Positions 43,692 to 52,977 are shown, numbered from the stretch's first letter. The stretch is DNA of 64,000 nt from CAZQQN01 sp964595485 (GCA_964595485.1 CAZQQN010000013.1:1-64000); one strand, 5' to 3'. Numbers and translations are program-made. The notes: generated by a model from the letters alone, not told the origin.

Positions 43692-44202
43692 AAGAACCAA
43701 AATTAACATTTTAGCTTTAGGGGAACCTTATGAAATCATTTTTTAAAGTTCACGATTAGGCTTGAAACTTATTTTTTTCAAATTGATCCCCTAATGAATT
43801 GCTATTTTGTTAGAGCCCTTTAATAATTCATATTTCAGAATTGCGATGGACGGACAATGAACCCTGATTTCAAAAAAAGCTCTTTACGTTGGCTGTATTT
43901 ATCATCAGGCAATACAAGTTAAAGTTAATCCCAGGAAAAAGGCTTTAGCTGATATTGAGATTTAGGACCTGATTTTCAATCTCATATCAGAGTTACTTAA
44001 TGAGGAAAAATGGAACGCTTATAATGTTTTAAACTACTGATTATCAGTTTTTTGTAGTTAAAATGTTTAATGTAGTTGGCTGATAGTGGTGTTACTTTGC
44101 TTCGATAATTGATCATTACTGGTAATGAATGTGAATTCAAATTCGCATTAGCATTAATAATTGATAGTCTTAAGTAGCCAAATTCGAAAAGACCAATTAT
44201 TA
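43692..44202. other. Divergent intergenic region with several palindromes
   Basis: No gene seen. Between two divergent genes lie a hairpin at 43949-43990, CTGATATTGAGATT / AATCTCATATCAG with one bulge and a 15-base loop, and a compound palindrome at 44027-44063, TTTTAAACTAC ... GTAGTTAAAA around CTGATTATCAG. The repeated CTGAT/ATCAG half-sites suggest one DNA-binding protein or structured 5' RNA. Short frames around 43990-44040 have no recognisable domain. Confidence 0.45.
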
Positions 44203-44229
44203 ATGTTTAGGAATAGGGATAAAAAATGG
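44203..44229 (+). promoter_or_regulatory. Conserved leader motif ATAGGGATAAAAAATGG (copy 2)
   Basis: The 17-mer at 44213-44229 is identical to the one upstream of the giant PKD gene and ends seven bases before this gene's ATG. The embedded ATG at 44226 opens an out-of-frame overlapping ORF of about 45 codons. Confidence 0.6.
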
Positions 44230-44236
44230 GAATATT

Positions 44237-46240
44237 ATGTATTACAAGACTATTTTACTCAGCGCAAAGAATTGGAAAAGTAGTGTTCAAAACATCCTGC
44301 TTTTCAGAAACCCTTTTTTTCTACCAGCTGCTTTACTGCTTTTACTTCCACAGCTATCATTAGCTCAAGGGGGTTGTACCGGGTTTGGTAGCAGCAATAC
44401 AGAAGAGGCTTTTGATATTGTTGAAACCAGCGGTGGATCTGTATTTGTAGCCGGTAAATCTGACCAAAACAGTGGAGATGCCTATTTAATGAAATTTAAA
44501 CACGGTAATTCCTACAAAGAGTGGGACCAAACTTATGGGACTAATAGTAAAAAGGAATCGGCCAAGGCATTAACGCTTCACAACGGGGCCCTTTATTTAG
44601 CCGGCTTTACAAAGAAAGATGGGGATAAAGATGTGCTCTTATTGAAGATTGACACTGCTACCGGAGCTGTTAAAAATAACAGGTACCTTGGTAATAGTGA
44701 CCTTGATGCAGCGCTTGATATAATTGTGACCAAAAGTGGTAATCTGGCAATTACCGGGCGAACAAAAACAACAAGCGGGCAAAATAGTATTCTGACTTTT
44801 GTCATGGAGTTTACCATGAGCAATTCTTCTTTTAACATTAAAAGAGAGTTTGCTTATGGTACCGGTAATACCAACAATGCTTATGCTTTAGAACAGGACT
44901 CTCAAGGTGATTATTGGGTTGCTGGAAAAGAAACCAATAATAGCGGTTTGGGCATTATTTACCAACTGACAAATAATTTTTCCAACAATACATCTGCTGA
45001 TGTTATTTATAAGGCTGCTTTGAATGATGGATCCAATAATCAATCAGCGAATGACATAGAGGCAGATGGAAATGATATGGTGGTGACAGGAACCGGAAAA
45101 TTTCAGGGTACCAGCTTAAGTGCGAAATCTGCATTTGCCTTAAAGCTAAGCCAAACTACCAGCAATCCTTCCAGTGCTGCCAAGCCAGCCAATAAAATAA
45201 AGGAGTTCGGCACTGGTAATACTGAAAAGTCAAAGGCAATATCGGTATCCTCCAAAAACTATGTATTTACTGGTGAAAGTGGCAATGATAAGATGTTTTC
45301 ATTTAAAACGAAAAGTGATTTGAGTTCTGTTACCTGGAGCTTGGAAAGTGGTGGTAGCAGTACAGATTATGGGAATGCGGTTACTGAAACCAATTTTGGC
45401 GCTTTTATGAGTGTGGGTAAATCCCAATCATCTCCATATTCCAGCGGAGCTGGTAATTTTTACCTAATGCAAACCAATTCAGGGACTAACTGCTGCTCTA
45501 AAACAACCTCCATCAGCGTTAAATCTTTGAATGCTTCTAATCTTCTAAGCGATGATCCTGAGAATTCTGACTTTTCTATGGATAAAGCTAAGTTGGCTAA
45601 CCATGTAAAAACTATAAACAACCCGCAAACTTCCAATGTGAATGGGACCATGAATAACAGCGGAGCGTGTGGAGCTTTACCGGTAGCGTTTACTGGTTTT
45701 AACCTCGAAAAACGTAAACCTAATAAAATCCAAATTTCATGGGAAACAGCCAGCGAAACCAATAACGATTACTTTACAATATTACGCAATTTTGAGGGTA
45801 AAGGCTTTAAACCGGTTGCTAAGGTGCAGGGTCAAGGAACCAAAACGATACCCACTCATTATTCGCAAGAAGATAAAGTCAATAAAGCTGGTCACTATTA
45901 CTATAAAATACGTCAAACAGATTTTGATGGCAGCCAATCAACTTCTGCGGTTAAATCGATTCGCGTCAAAAATGGAAACGAATTGTCAATCGATAAGGTC
46001 AGGCTGAATAATAGCTCAATTAAAGTTAATCTGAGTGATGTACGGTCAAAAAACCGGCTTTTGATTGTAACAGGCATTTCAGGTAAACCGTTAGGCAGGA
46101 AAAAGCTGCAATCCATTAAAGGACAGCAGACCGTTAGATTTCAGGGTACAGACCTAAAAAACAGGATGCTATATCTTCGGGTTATTAATACACGGGATGG
46201 CTCAAAGGTGAAAGGTCGTAAGGTGATTGGTATGCAATAA
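44237..46240 (+). CDS. Exported T9SS-type surface protein with beta-propeller-like repeats
   Basis: A 667-residue protein. A long signal peptide ends near LSLAQGG. Residues ~50-420 contain repeated blades of the type GSSNTEEAFDIVETSGGSVFVAGK, YGTGNTNNAYALEQDSQGDYWVAGK and FGTGNTEKSKAISVSS, like the beta-propellers found in many Bacteroidota exoproteins. Residues ~475-590 are the LPVAFTGFNLE / SWETASETNNDYF module that precedes sorting domains, followed by a beta-rich tail. The tail lacks a classical motif but matches the truncated protein at the window start. Likely exported by the type IX system. Confidence 0.82.
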   Translation: MYYKTILLSAKNWKSSVQNILLFRNPFFLPAALLLLLPQLSLAQGGCTGFGSSNTEEAFDIVETSGGSVFVAGKSDQNSGDAYLMKFKHGNSYKEWDQTYGTNSKKESAKALTLHNGALYLAGFTKKDGDKDVLLLKIDTATGAVKNNRYLGNSDLDAALDIIVTKSGNLAITGRTKTTSGQNSILTFVMEFTMSNSSFNIKREFAYGTGNTNNAYALEQDSQGDYWVAGKETNNSGLGIIYQLTNNFSNNTSADVIYKAALNDGSNNQSANDIEADGNDMVVTGTGKFQGTSLSAKSAFALKLSQTTSNPSSAAKPANKIKEFGTGNTEKSKAISVSSKNYVFTGESGNDKMFSFKTKSDLSSVTWSLESGGSSTDYGNAVTETNFGAFMSVGKSQSSPYSSGAGNFYLMQTNSGTNCCSKTTSISVKSLNASNLLSDDPENSDFSMDKAKLANHVKTINNPQTSNVNGTMNNSGACGALPVAFTGFNLEKRKPNKIQISWETASETNNDYFTILRNFEGKGFKPVAKVQGQGTKTIPTHYSQEDKVNKAGHYYYKIRQTDFDGSQSTSAVKSIRVKNGNELSIDKVRLNNSSIKVNLSDVRSKNRLLIVTGISGKPLGRKKLQSIKGQQTVRFQGTDLKNRMLYLRVINTRDGSKVKGRKVIGMQ

Positions 46241-46388
46241 AGGGGGGCTGCTAACCCATTACTTTACCAATAGGGTTACCCTTATTCCTTTTTTTATTAC
46301 ATACCTCAAAAATTTTTGGGCTAACATTGCTGAAAACAAACACCTTATAATGATTTTGAAAGCTCGATTAGCCAGAAACTCAAAAACA
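46241..46388. other. Convergent intergenic region with weak terminator
   Basis: AATAGGG-tta-CCCTTATT (46269-46286) followed by CCTTTTTTT could end the plus-strand transcript. It is a short stem and only moderately convincing. The segment also contains TGAAAACAAACACCT, repeated once near 47351. Confidence 0.35.
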
Positions 46389-47150
46389 CTAAAAAAGGTA
46401 GCCAACTTTAATGGTAGGGGTGATGTAGAAATTATAATACAAATACTTTTTGTTATCATTGGGCCTTCCGCCGTCTACTGTTAAGTTAGCCCTTGGTAAG
46501 GATTTGGGATAAATGTAACGTGGAGCTACAGGCGGTGAGGTAATACTTTTGTGCTGGTAGGCCTGCTTATCGGGTTGTTTATCGTTTGATAGCAAATCAA
46601 TTTCACCAAAATAAAGGCCAAAAGTAGCACCAATTGATGCAAAGAACCGTTTGTGAAAATTGTAGGATTTCCGAAAATCAATCCGTACCAGGTTACCATT
46701 GTTTTGGTATGAAAAAGGTTCGGAAATTGAACCGTATTTATCATGTATCTTTGATTCAACCCGTTCATAGGTTAAACTGGCAAAATACCTTTTAGGCCTT
46801 ATTTTATTTTTAAACCGGTAACCAAAAGCAATCCCACCCCCGTAAATAAAAGTTTCTGTTCGTATATGCCCCGTTTCATTGATATTTTTAACCGAGTTAT
46901 AAAACCAATCGTTATCGGCAATTTTATCCTGGTATTGCTGGTAGCTGGTGCGGCCAACGATATGAAAATGCTCGATAAAATTGATTCGGTATTCAGCTTG
47001 GTAGATCTGTTGTATAAGAGGCTCGATGACTTCTATGGTTATTTCATGCCAATTGCTATCATATCCCTGGTATTGACCTTTAGCCGTAGGAATGTGAAAA
47101 AAAAACAATAGCGGAACAAAAACCAACTTTCTAATGAAAAGAAGTTTCAT
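46389..47150 (-). CDS. Putative outer-membrane beta-barrel protein
   Basis: A 253-residue protein with a signal peptide (MKLLFIRKLVFVPLLFFFHIPTAKG) and alternating beta-strand segments such as YRINFIEHFHIVGRTSYQQY, FIYGGGIAFGYRF, FASLTYERVESKI and YYNFYITPTIKVGYLF. It ends in phenylalanine after a tyrosine/glycine strand, the C-terminal barrel signature. I do not recognise a family. It runs opposite to the flanking T9SS genes and may serve in surface anchoring or be an unrelated porin-like protein. Confidence 0.65.
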   Translation of the reverse strand: MKLLFIRKLVFVPLLFFFHIPTAKGQYQGYDSNWHEITIEVIEPLIQQIYQAEYRINFIEHFHIVGRTSYQQYQDKIADNDWFYNSVKNINETGHIRTETFIYGGGIAFGYRFKNKIRPKRYFASLTYERVESKIHDKYGSISEPFSYQNNGNLVRIDFRKSYNFHKRFFASIGATFGLYFGEIDLLSNDKQPDKQAYQHKSITSPPVAPRYIYPKSLPRANLTVDGGRPNDNKKYLYYNFYITPTIKVGYLF

Positions 47151-47695
47151 AAAAAGCGTTTAATCCGTTAAAAGGAGGAAAAAATTTATTCAACTTTCAA
47201 AAGAATTGCTAGGTTATTTAGGTAAAATTTTTTTGTTTCGATAAATTTTGTAAATTTGGATAGTGTATAAGAAATATTTTGGGCTTCAGAATTTTTGATT
47301 CTGTTGGATTTATCACTTTTTACAAAAATGGGAAGAAATGATGGTATCATTGAAAACAAACACCTGTAGGTTTCTCACGAAGCGAGCCATCTCCTTTTTC
47401 AACTTGGAGGAAAGCTACTTTTGGTTATTAGGCTTTGCTAGAACGCAGAATTCAAATTGGTTTAACAAACCTGTGAATTTTATTCCAAGTTTTTGCATAA
47501 TCAGTTGGGTTATGTAAAATCACTACAGGCTAATTTCAGCTCAAACGAACATTCTATTTTAATAAAACAAGGGAATTTGATTAAAATATTGTTTGCGAAT
47601 TTAAACAGTCAAACTTAACAACAAAGCTTTTTCAATTGGTTGTTTTTTAACCTTAACTGATCCTTTTGGAAAAGCATTTATAAAAGACTACAAGA
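47151..47695. other. Long intergenic leader before the third T9SS gene
   Basis: About 545 bases without a convincing gene. A -7-like box TAAATTTG is at 47251-47258 with a TTG 15 bp upstream at 47233-47235, spacing shorter than normal. If used, the mRNA leader would be about 450 bases. No other structure stands out. Confidence 0.4.
47251..47258 (+). promoter_or_regulatory. Possible -7 box of the third T9SS gene
   Basis: TAAATTTG matches TAnnTTTG; the candidate -33 TTG is too close (15 bp) for a confident call. Confidence 0.35.
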
Positions 47696-47706
47696 ATAAA
47701 AAATGG
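47696..47706 (+). promoter_or_regulatory. Conserved leader motif (11-bp core, copy 3)
   Basis: ATAAAAAATGG lies six bases before the ATG of the gene at 47713. It is the core of the 17-mer found before the genes at 23538 and 44237. Its internal ATG at 47703 opens a 19-codon out-of-frame ORF overlapping the gene start. Confidence 0.55.
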
Positions 47707-47712
47707 AAAATT

Positions 47713-49605
47713 ATGGCACCAAAACTCAATCAAAAACCGCAACAAAAACAGAAGCTAAGTAAGACCACTAAAATTTTAATTGCGGGAGGATCTTCCGTGG
47801 TTATCATTTTAATAGCAGTTTTCATCGGCTTATCAATAATGAGCACACCTAAGCAAGCAGATGGTGTTGTTCAGACCTTTACTTCAGTGAATAAAGGGAA
47901 TTGGAATAACGCTTCAACATGGTCAACCTCAGGAACATCCAAAACAATCCCGGATTCAAATGATAATGTTGTCATTTCCGAGAAAGTTACTGTTAATAAT
48001 ACTGGAACAATGGCTGACACGATTGTTCTTAAAGGGGCTGACCTGGTGATTAAAAGTGGGGGGAATCTAACTTTTAATCACCTTCAGTTGCAATACACTT
48101 CCCAGAACGTTAATTCGAAATATGGTAGCTCGACTGTTTACACACCCTCAAAAGTGGATGTGAAAAAAGGTGAAATTGCTATAAGTGACGATATTTTATT
48201 TAGTTCAAATGGTAACACTACCAAAAAACATGATGTTAATGTAAAAAATAATGGTACTTTGAAGCTTAGTGGTGGTTTTGTAAATACCGGCTCAGGTGAT
48301 TTAACGGTAAATTCAGGAGGGCTATTGGTCTTAAATGGTAGCTCACAGCAAACCATGCCTGGTGATAATTTTGCTTCAGTCAATGAGTTAAAGATTAATA
48401 ATTCCGCCAGTAAGAGTCCACAGGTTAAGTTGAATGGTGATCTGACTATTAAGGATACGTTAGCTTTGAAAAACGGTGTTATCAAAAGTTCCAGCAGTAA
48501 TTCTATTGAAATAGGGGCCAGTGGTGCTGTTACTGGATGGGACAAAAACAATAGTTATATTGACGGTACTTATGGTCAACAGGGAAACCCCAATGATAGC
48601 TTAGTATTTCGCTTAATGGGTAATAAGGATATGCATAAAGTTGCCATCCATGGTTTAAGTTATGCTAACACTTTTCAGGTTAACTACCATGAAAAGAACC
48701 CTACAAACCAATTCAACAATCAAATGGCAAGCGGTTCCAATTTGAATTTTGTCAGTGTTGATGAGTATTGGACCATTGATAAAACTACGAATAACTCTAC
48801 TAATTGTAAAGTGACGCTCTTTTGGGATAATAATACTCCTTCTCACATCGGAAACATATCACAAGATACCAATTTAGTAGTTGCTCACTACAACAAATCC
48901 AGTCAAAAATGGGAGAATGAAGGCCATTCAAATCTTAAGGGTAACCTTAATGGTCAAGGTTCTATTACCTCTAAAGGCGTAAGCAGTTTTAGCCCTTATA
49001 CCTATGGTTCTAAAAGTTCTAATAGCCCGTTACCTGTGGAACTGATAGCATTTAAAGTTAACCAGCTAAAAGATCGGGCAAAACTTACCTGGAAAACTGC
49101 CTCAGAAACCAACAACAGTCATTTTGAAGTACAAAAAAGTCAGGAAGGGAATGAATTTACTAAGATTGGAAAGGTTGAAGGTTCTGGCACTGTAATTCGG
49201 GAACAAGCCTATCAGTTTATTGATAATGAACCCAATTCAGGCACTTCCTATTACCGTTTGAAACAAGTGGATCATGACGGATCTTACGAATATTCTGTTG
49301 TTAAGGCAATGAAATGGGAGGAACGCAAAAATGACGTTAATAATAGCTGGGTTAAGATCAATGACATATCGCCAAATCCTTTCAATAATAGCTTTAAAGT
49401 AAATTATCATTTAAAAGAAGCTGGGGCTGTTAAAATTTCAATGCGAAATATGCAGGGTAGTATAATGTTCGAAAAGAATTTAAAAGGGAAAAGCGGGCCA
49501 AATACTTATAGGTATGATAATGACCAACAGCTAAGCCGGGGTACTTACATTCTTGCTTTAAATGGCGGTGGAGAACGAGTCACCAAAAAAGTTATTAAGC
49601 GCTAA
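47713..49605 (+). CDS. Exported protein with N-terminal hydrophobic anchor and T9SS type A sorting domain
   Basis: A 630-residue protein. Residues 1-23 are lysine/glutamine-rich, then 24-46 (TKILIAGGSSVVIILIAVFI) form a membrane segment; this is longer than a normal signal peptide. Residues ~60-340 contain a parallel-beta-like region starting with GNWNNASTWSTSGTSKTIPDSNDNVVI, a motif frequent in Bacteroidota exoproteins. The LPVELIAFKVN / TWKTASETNNSHFEVQKS module follows, with YYRLKQVDHDGS. The last ~80 residues, from ISPNPFNNSFKVNY to RGTYILALNGGGERVTKKVIKR, are a typical type A T9SS domain. Likely surface-attached or released. Function of the passenger is unknown. Confidence 0.85.
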   Translation: MAPKLNQKPQQKQKLSKTTKILIAGGSSVVIILIAVFIGLSIMSTPKQADGVVQTFTSVNKGNWNNASTWSTSGTSKTIPDSNDNVVISEKVTVNNTGTMADTIVLKGADLVIKSGGNLTFNHLQLQYTSQNVNSKYGSSTVYTPSKVDVKKGEIAISDDILFSSNGNTTKKHDVNVKNNGTLKLSGGFVNTGSGDLTVNSGGLLVLNGSSQQTMPGDNFASVNELKINNSASKSPQVKLNGDLTIKDTLALKNGVIKSSSSNSIEIGASGAVTGWDKNNSYIDGTYGQQGNPNDSLVFRLMGNKDMHKVAIHGLSYANTFQVNYHEKNPTNQFNNQMASGSNLNFVSVDEYWTIDKTTNNSTNCKVTLFWDNNTPSHIGNISQDTNLVVAHYNKSSQKWENEGHSNLKGNLNGQGSITSKGVSSFSPYTYGSKSSNSPLPVELIAFKVNQLKDRAKLTWKTASETNNSHFEVQKSQEGNEFTKIGKVEGSGTVIREQAYQFIDNEPNSGTSYYRLKQVDHDGSYEYSVVKAMKWEERKNDVNNSWVKINDISPNPFNNSFKVNYHLKEAGAVKISMRNMQGSIMFEKNLKGKSGPNTYRYDNDQQLSRGTYILALNGGGERVTKKVIKR

Positions 49606-49846
49606 GCAATAATCAAAGTCTTGTCCTAAATTAACTGCTGTTAGCAATTTGTGGCACATTAGGCTAAGAATAGTTGTGAACTCCAAAAATTGCTATCTGA
49701 TAATTAAACCAAGGATCAATTTGGATCCTTTAAAATCTGAAACCGATGGTCTTTTTAAGGTGTATCGGGCATTATTTGAAATGATCGTTAGTGGCAATTT
49801 TTCCAATAAACATTGATAGGGATTATTTTATTTAGGTTGTGGCAAA

Positions 49847-49882
49847 AAAAAGCCCCGTTGAAGTTAATCAACGGGGCTTTTT
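49847..49882 (-). terminator. Intrinsic terminator of groEL (bidirectional)
   Basis: GCCCCGTTG / CAACGGGGC forms a perfect stem extended by A/T pairs, with an 8-base loop and A/T runs on both sides. It lies just after groEL on the minus strand and 240 bases after the plus-strand T9SS gene, and could serve both. Confidence 0.85.
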
Positions 49883-49903
49883 AACTTTGGAGGGAAGGGC
49901 GAT

Positions 49904-51556
49904 TTACATCATTCCGCCCATGCCTCCCATTCCGCCCATGCCGGCATCACCGCCACCAGCGGACTCTTGTTCATCTTCAGGATTATCAGCCAGAACACAT
50001 TCAGTAGTTAGCAACATGCCAGCTACTGAACCAGCATTTTCAATGGCTACGCGACTTACTTTGGTTGGATCAATTACACCAGCCTTTAGCAAGTCTTCAT
50101 ATTCTTCGCTTCTGGCATTATAACCATAATTATCCTGATCGGTTTCTTTGACCTTTTCAAGAACAATAGAGCCATCCTGGCCGGCATTTTCTATGATTTG
50201 CCGCAGTGGCTCTTGAATAGCCTTCTGAACGATCTTTATTCCGGTGTTTTGGTCTTCATTTTCACCTTTCGTATTATCAAGCGCCTTCACGGAACCTATA
50301 AAGGAAATACCGCCACCTGGTACTATACCTTCTTCAACAGCGGCTCGGGTAGCGTTAAGCGCATCATCAACCCGGTCTTTCTTAGCCTTCATTTCGACTT
50401 CAGAGGAGGCACCAACGTAAAGGACAGCAACACCACCGGCTAATTTAGCCAGGCGTTCTTGAAGCTTTTCACTATCATAATCGCTATCCGTTTGATCAAT
50501 TTGGGTTTTGATTTGCTTGATACGAGCTTGGATATCGTCATTTTCACCTTTGCCATTAACAATGGTTGTGTTATCTTTATCAATACTGATTTTCTCAGCA
50601 GAACCAAGATAGCTGAGGTCAGCATTTTCTAAAGTATGACCCCTGTCTTCTGAAATGACAGTACCACCGGTTAATACGGCAATGTCTTCAAGCATGGCTT
50701 TTCTACGATCACCAAAGCCCGGTGCTTTAACGGCAGCAACTTTGAAGGTACCCCTCATTTTATTCACAACCAAGGTTGCAAGGGCTTCTCCTTCTACTTC
50801 CTCGGCAATAATGAGTACGGGCTTGTTTGAATTAACTACCTTTTCAAGAAGGGGCATGAGCTCCTTCATGTTACTGATCTTTTTATCACAGATAAGGATG
50901 TAGCGATCTTCACGATCAGTTTGCATTTTCTCCGTATCTGTTACGAAGTAAGGAGAAAGATAACCTCTGTCGAATTGCATCCCTTCTACAATATCGACAT
51001 AAGTATCCGTACCTTTTGCTTCTTCTACCGTGATGACTCCTTCTTTTTTAACCTTTTGCATGGAATCGGCAATCAACTTACCGATCTCATCATCGTTATT
51101 AGCAGAGATGGAGGCAATTTGCTGAACTTTTTGGTTGTCATCGCCAACTTCAATGGAACGGTTCTTCAAATCTTCCACAACTTTATTGACACCAATTTCA
51201 ATACCCCGCTTAAGGTCGGTAGGGTTAGCACCAGCCGTAACGTTTTTCAAACCTGAATTGATAATAGCTGTTGCTAATACTGTGGCGGTGGTGGTACCAT
51301 CTCCAGCAGTATCTGAAGTTTTGGAAGCAACTTCTTTAACCATTTGCGCTCCCATGTTTTCCATGGGTTCCTTCAGTTCAATCTCTTGAGCTACGGAAAC
51401 ACCATCTTTTGTAATTGAGGGTGAACCAAACTTTTTATCCATTACAACATTACGACCCTGAGGACCTAAAGTCACTTTGACTGCATCAGCGAGTTGATCA
51501 ACACCCCGCTTCAAGGCATCTCGTCCTGCGGTGTCGAATTCCATTAATTTAGACAT
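49904..51556 (-). CDS. groL: Chaperonin GroEL (Cpn60)
   Basis: A 550-residue 60-kDa chaperonin. It has VKVTLGPQGRNVVMDKKFGSPSITKDGVSVA and GDGTTTATVLA for ATP binding, the apical domain, and the GGMGGMGGMM tail typical of GroEL. It folds proteins inside the double-ring complex with GroES. It follows groES by about 98 bases on the minus strand and ends in a strong terminator. No CIRCE repeat was found upstream. Confidence 0.98.
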   Translation of the reverse strand: MSKLMEFDTAGRDALKRGVDQLADAVKVTLGPQGRNVVMDKKFGSPSITKDGVSVAQEIELKEPMENMGAQMVKEVASKTSDTAGDGTTTATVLATAIINSGLKNVTAGANPTDLKRGIEIGVNKVVEDLKNRSIEVGDDNQKVQQIASISANNDDEIGKLIADSMQKVKKEGVITVEEAKGTDTYVDIVEGMQFDRGYLSPYFVTDTEKMQTDREDRYILICDKKISNMKELMPLLEKVVNSNKPVLIIAEEVEGEALATLVVNKMRGTFKVAAVKAPGFGDRRKAMLEDIAVLTGGTVISEDRGHTLENADLSYLGSAEKISIDKDNTTIVNGKGENDDIQARIKQIKTQIDQTDSDYDSEKLQERLAKLAGGVAVLYVGASSEVEMKAKKDRVDDALNATRAAVEEGIVPGGGISFIGSVKALDNTKGENEDQNTGIKIVQKAIQEPLRQIIENAGQDGSIVLEKVKETDQDNYGYNARSEEYEDLLKAGVIDPTKVSRVAIENAGSVAGMLLTTECVLADNPEDEQESAGGGDAGMGGMGGMGGMM

Positions 51557-51654
51557 AGCAATTTCTTTTTTTGTTTTTAAATTATTTGATAATCAATTTA
51601 GCTACTTTATGTAACAATTGTCACTCAGACAAAAGAATAATAAAGCCTCTTCCA

Positions 51655-51927
51655 TTATTGAATCACGCCAAGAATATCTGATTCCCGCATGATAAGATAT
51701 TCCTCACCATCAACAGTGATTTCACTTCCAGCATATTTACCGTAAAGAACCTCATCACCTTCTTGAACGGTTGTTGGCTCATCTTTTTTACCGGGCCCTA
51801 CTGCTTTTACTTCACCTTTTTGAGGCTTTTCTTGTGCCGTATCCGGAATGATAATACCACTTTGTGTTTTCTCTTCAGCTTTGGCTTGTTTAATGATCAC
51901 ACGATCAGCTAACGGTTTGATGTTTAC
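51655..51927 (-). CDS. groS: Co-chaperonin GroES (Cpn10), start codon unclear
   Basis: A 10-kDa co-chaperonin of about 90 residues. The frame reads VNIKPLADRVIIKQAKAEEK, then SGIIIPDTAQEKPQKGEV, VGPGKKDEPTTVQEGDEVLYGKYAG and ends MRESDILGVIQ, a full GroES. The essential first strand NIKPLADRV lies upstream of the first ordinary start (GTG at 51900), and from there to the stop at 51937-51939 the codons are ACA AAT TGT GTA AAC ATC: no ATG, GTG or TTG. I placed the start at the GTA codon, where GTG would be expected; a base error in the draft or a near-cognate start are both possible. It precedes groEL. Confidence 0.88.
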   Translation of the reverse strand, partial: VNIKPLADRVIIKQAKAEEKTQSGIIIPDTAQEKPQKGEVKAVGPGKKDEPTTVQEGDEVLYGKYAGSEITVDGEEYLIMRESDILGVIQ

Positions 51928-52139
51928 ACAATTTGTTCAATTTCTTCTGGTCATATCTCATGCCAAAAGCAATCAACGCCAATTTTTCATAAATACCAAT
52001 TTGTAATGTATTTTAAATAGTCATTTTGACAGTATCAAGAACCAAAGGTTGTTTAACTGGCTATTTATCAATTATTTAAGGGTGTCAGCCAATGATTTTT
52101 AAATCAAATTTGTTATTATAACTAATAAAATAGTAAAAT

Positions 52140-52877
52140 ATGGAAGGTGAAAAAGGATTTCGCTACGATCGCTTACCCACTGATTGGTTTTTCAAAGGCC
52201 GGCTGGATCAAGAATACAAGCATTATATGCTACTGGCTTACTTGAAACGATTGAATGACTCGTTTCAGAATAATCAGCTTTATCCTTATCTATCGGATTT
52301 AATTTATCATTACCGGAACCTTAAAAACTTCATGGATCATAAAAATGACCTTTTTGAGGAATTTCCCAAGGAGCTAACGGGCATGGACCTGAAAAAACTA
52401 AAATTGTATTACCGAAAACTCATTGAGGATGATGACCTAATGAAACGCTTAGAGAACATTGTGCAAAATTCGGTTGAAACCATGGAGCCTTATTTAAAAG
52501 AAGGGAAAGAGATCTATGAATTCGTTGAAGAAAACCTTGAATTTAAACAAGTTGGTCTGGCTTCTTTAAACCCTGAGACCGGGTATTTATTTATTCGGAA
52601 TGGGGATCAAACTATTACACAAGTTTACTTTTACAAAACCAAAACATATAAGACCTCTAAAGAACAGTTCCGTGGTGTGGCTACTAAATACTTGGCTTCA
52701 TTTAAACGTAACCTTACCAATACTTATGAAGCACTAAAAAAAGAAATGGTTAAGAATTACAAGCGATTTTCTGCACCAGGCGGTTATGCAGTGGAATCCG
52801 CTTTCAATATACCGGAAAAAGAAACCCTGTTGCCCATTGCCAAACGTTTATTAATACGCAACTTGGATTTTAGCTGA
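52140..52877 (+). CDS. Conserved hypothetical protein, 245 residues
   Basis: A soluble, charged, mainly helical protein with no signal peptide or membrane segment. Landmarks are an N-terminal FRYDRLPTDWFFKGRLDQEYKHYMLLAYLKRLN helix pair and a C-terminal FSAPGGYAVESAFNIPEKETLLPIAKRLL. I do not recognise a named family, but the same kind of protein is found beside groESL in other Cytophagales as far as I recall. It is the only plus-strand gene between groES and secG and is followed by a bidirectional terminator. Function unknown. Confidence 0.65.
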   Translation: MEGEKGFRYDRLPTDWFFKGRLDQEYKHYMLLAYLKRLNDSFQNNQLYPYLSDLIYHYRNLKNFMDHKNDLFEEFPKELTGMDLKKLKLYYRKLIEDDDLMKRLENIVQNSVETMEPYLKEGKEIYEFVEENLEFKQVGLASLNPETGYLFIRNGDQTITQVYFYKTKTYKTSKEQFRGVATKYLASFKRNLTNTYEALKKEMVKNYKRFSAPGGYAVESAFNIPEKETLLPIAKRLLIRNLDFS

Positions 52878-52924
52878 TCTTATTTTCAATTTCAGTTAAA
52901 GCATAAACTGAAAATCACTAATAA

Positions 52925-52955
52925 AAAAGCCACCAATCTGCGAAAGGTGGCTTTT
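52925..52955 (+). terminator. Bidirectional intrinsic terminator
   Basis: AAAAGCCACC / GGTGGCTTTT with an 11-base loop, between the convergent 245-residue protein gene and secG. Confidence 0.8.
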
Positions 52956-52977
52956 AGTAATTATTGAAGAGCGGTAA

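Noticed and set aside
43850..44040. Possible decayed ORF in the divergent intergenic region
   Set aside because: Translation in all frames gives short pieces split by stops with no recognisable domain.
46331..47365. 15-bp direct repeat TGAAAACAAACACCT flanking the outer-membrane barrel gene
   Set aside because: A single repeated 15-mer is expected a few times by chance in an AT-rich 64 kb window; no other sign of a mobile element was seen.
51655..51900. Short groES starting at GTG 51900
   Set aside because: It would lack the essential first beta-strand NIKPLADRV, which is encoded immediately upstream in frame.
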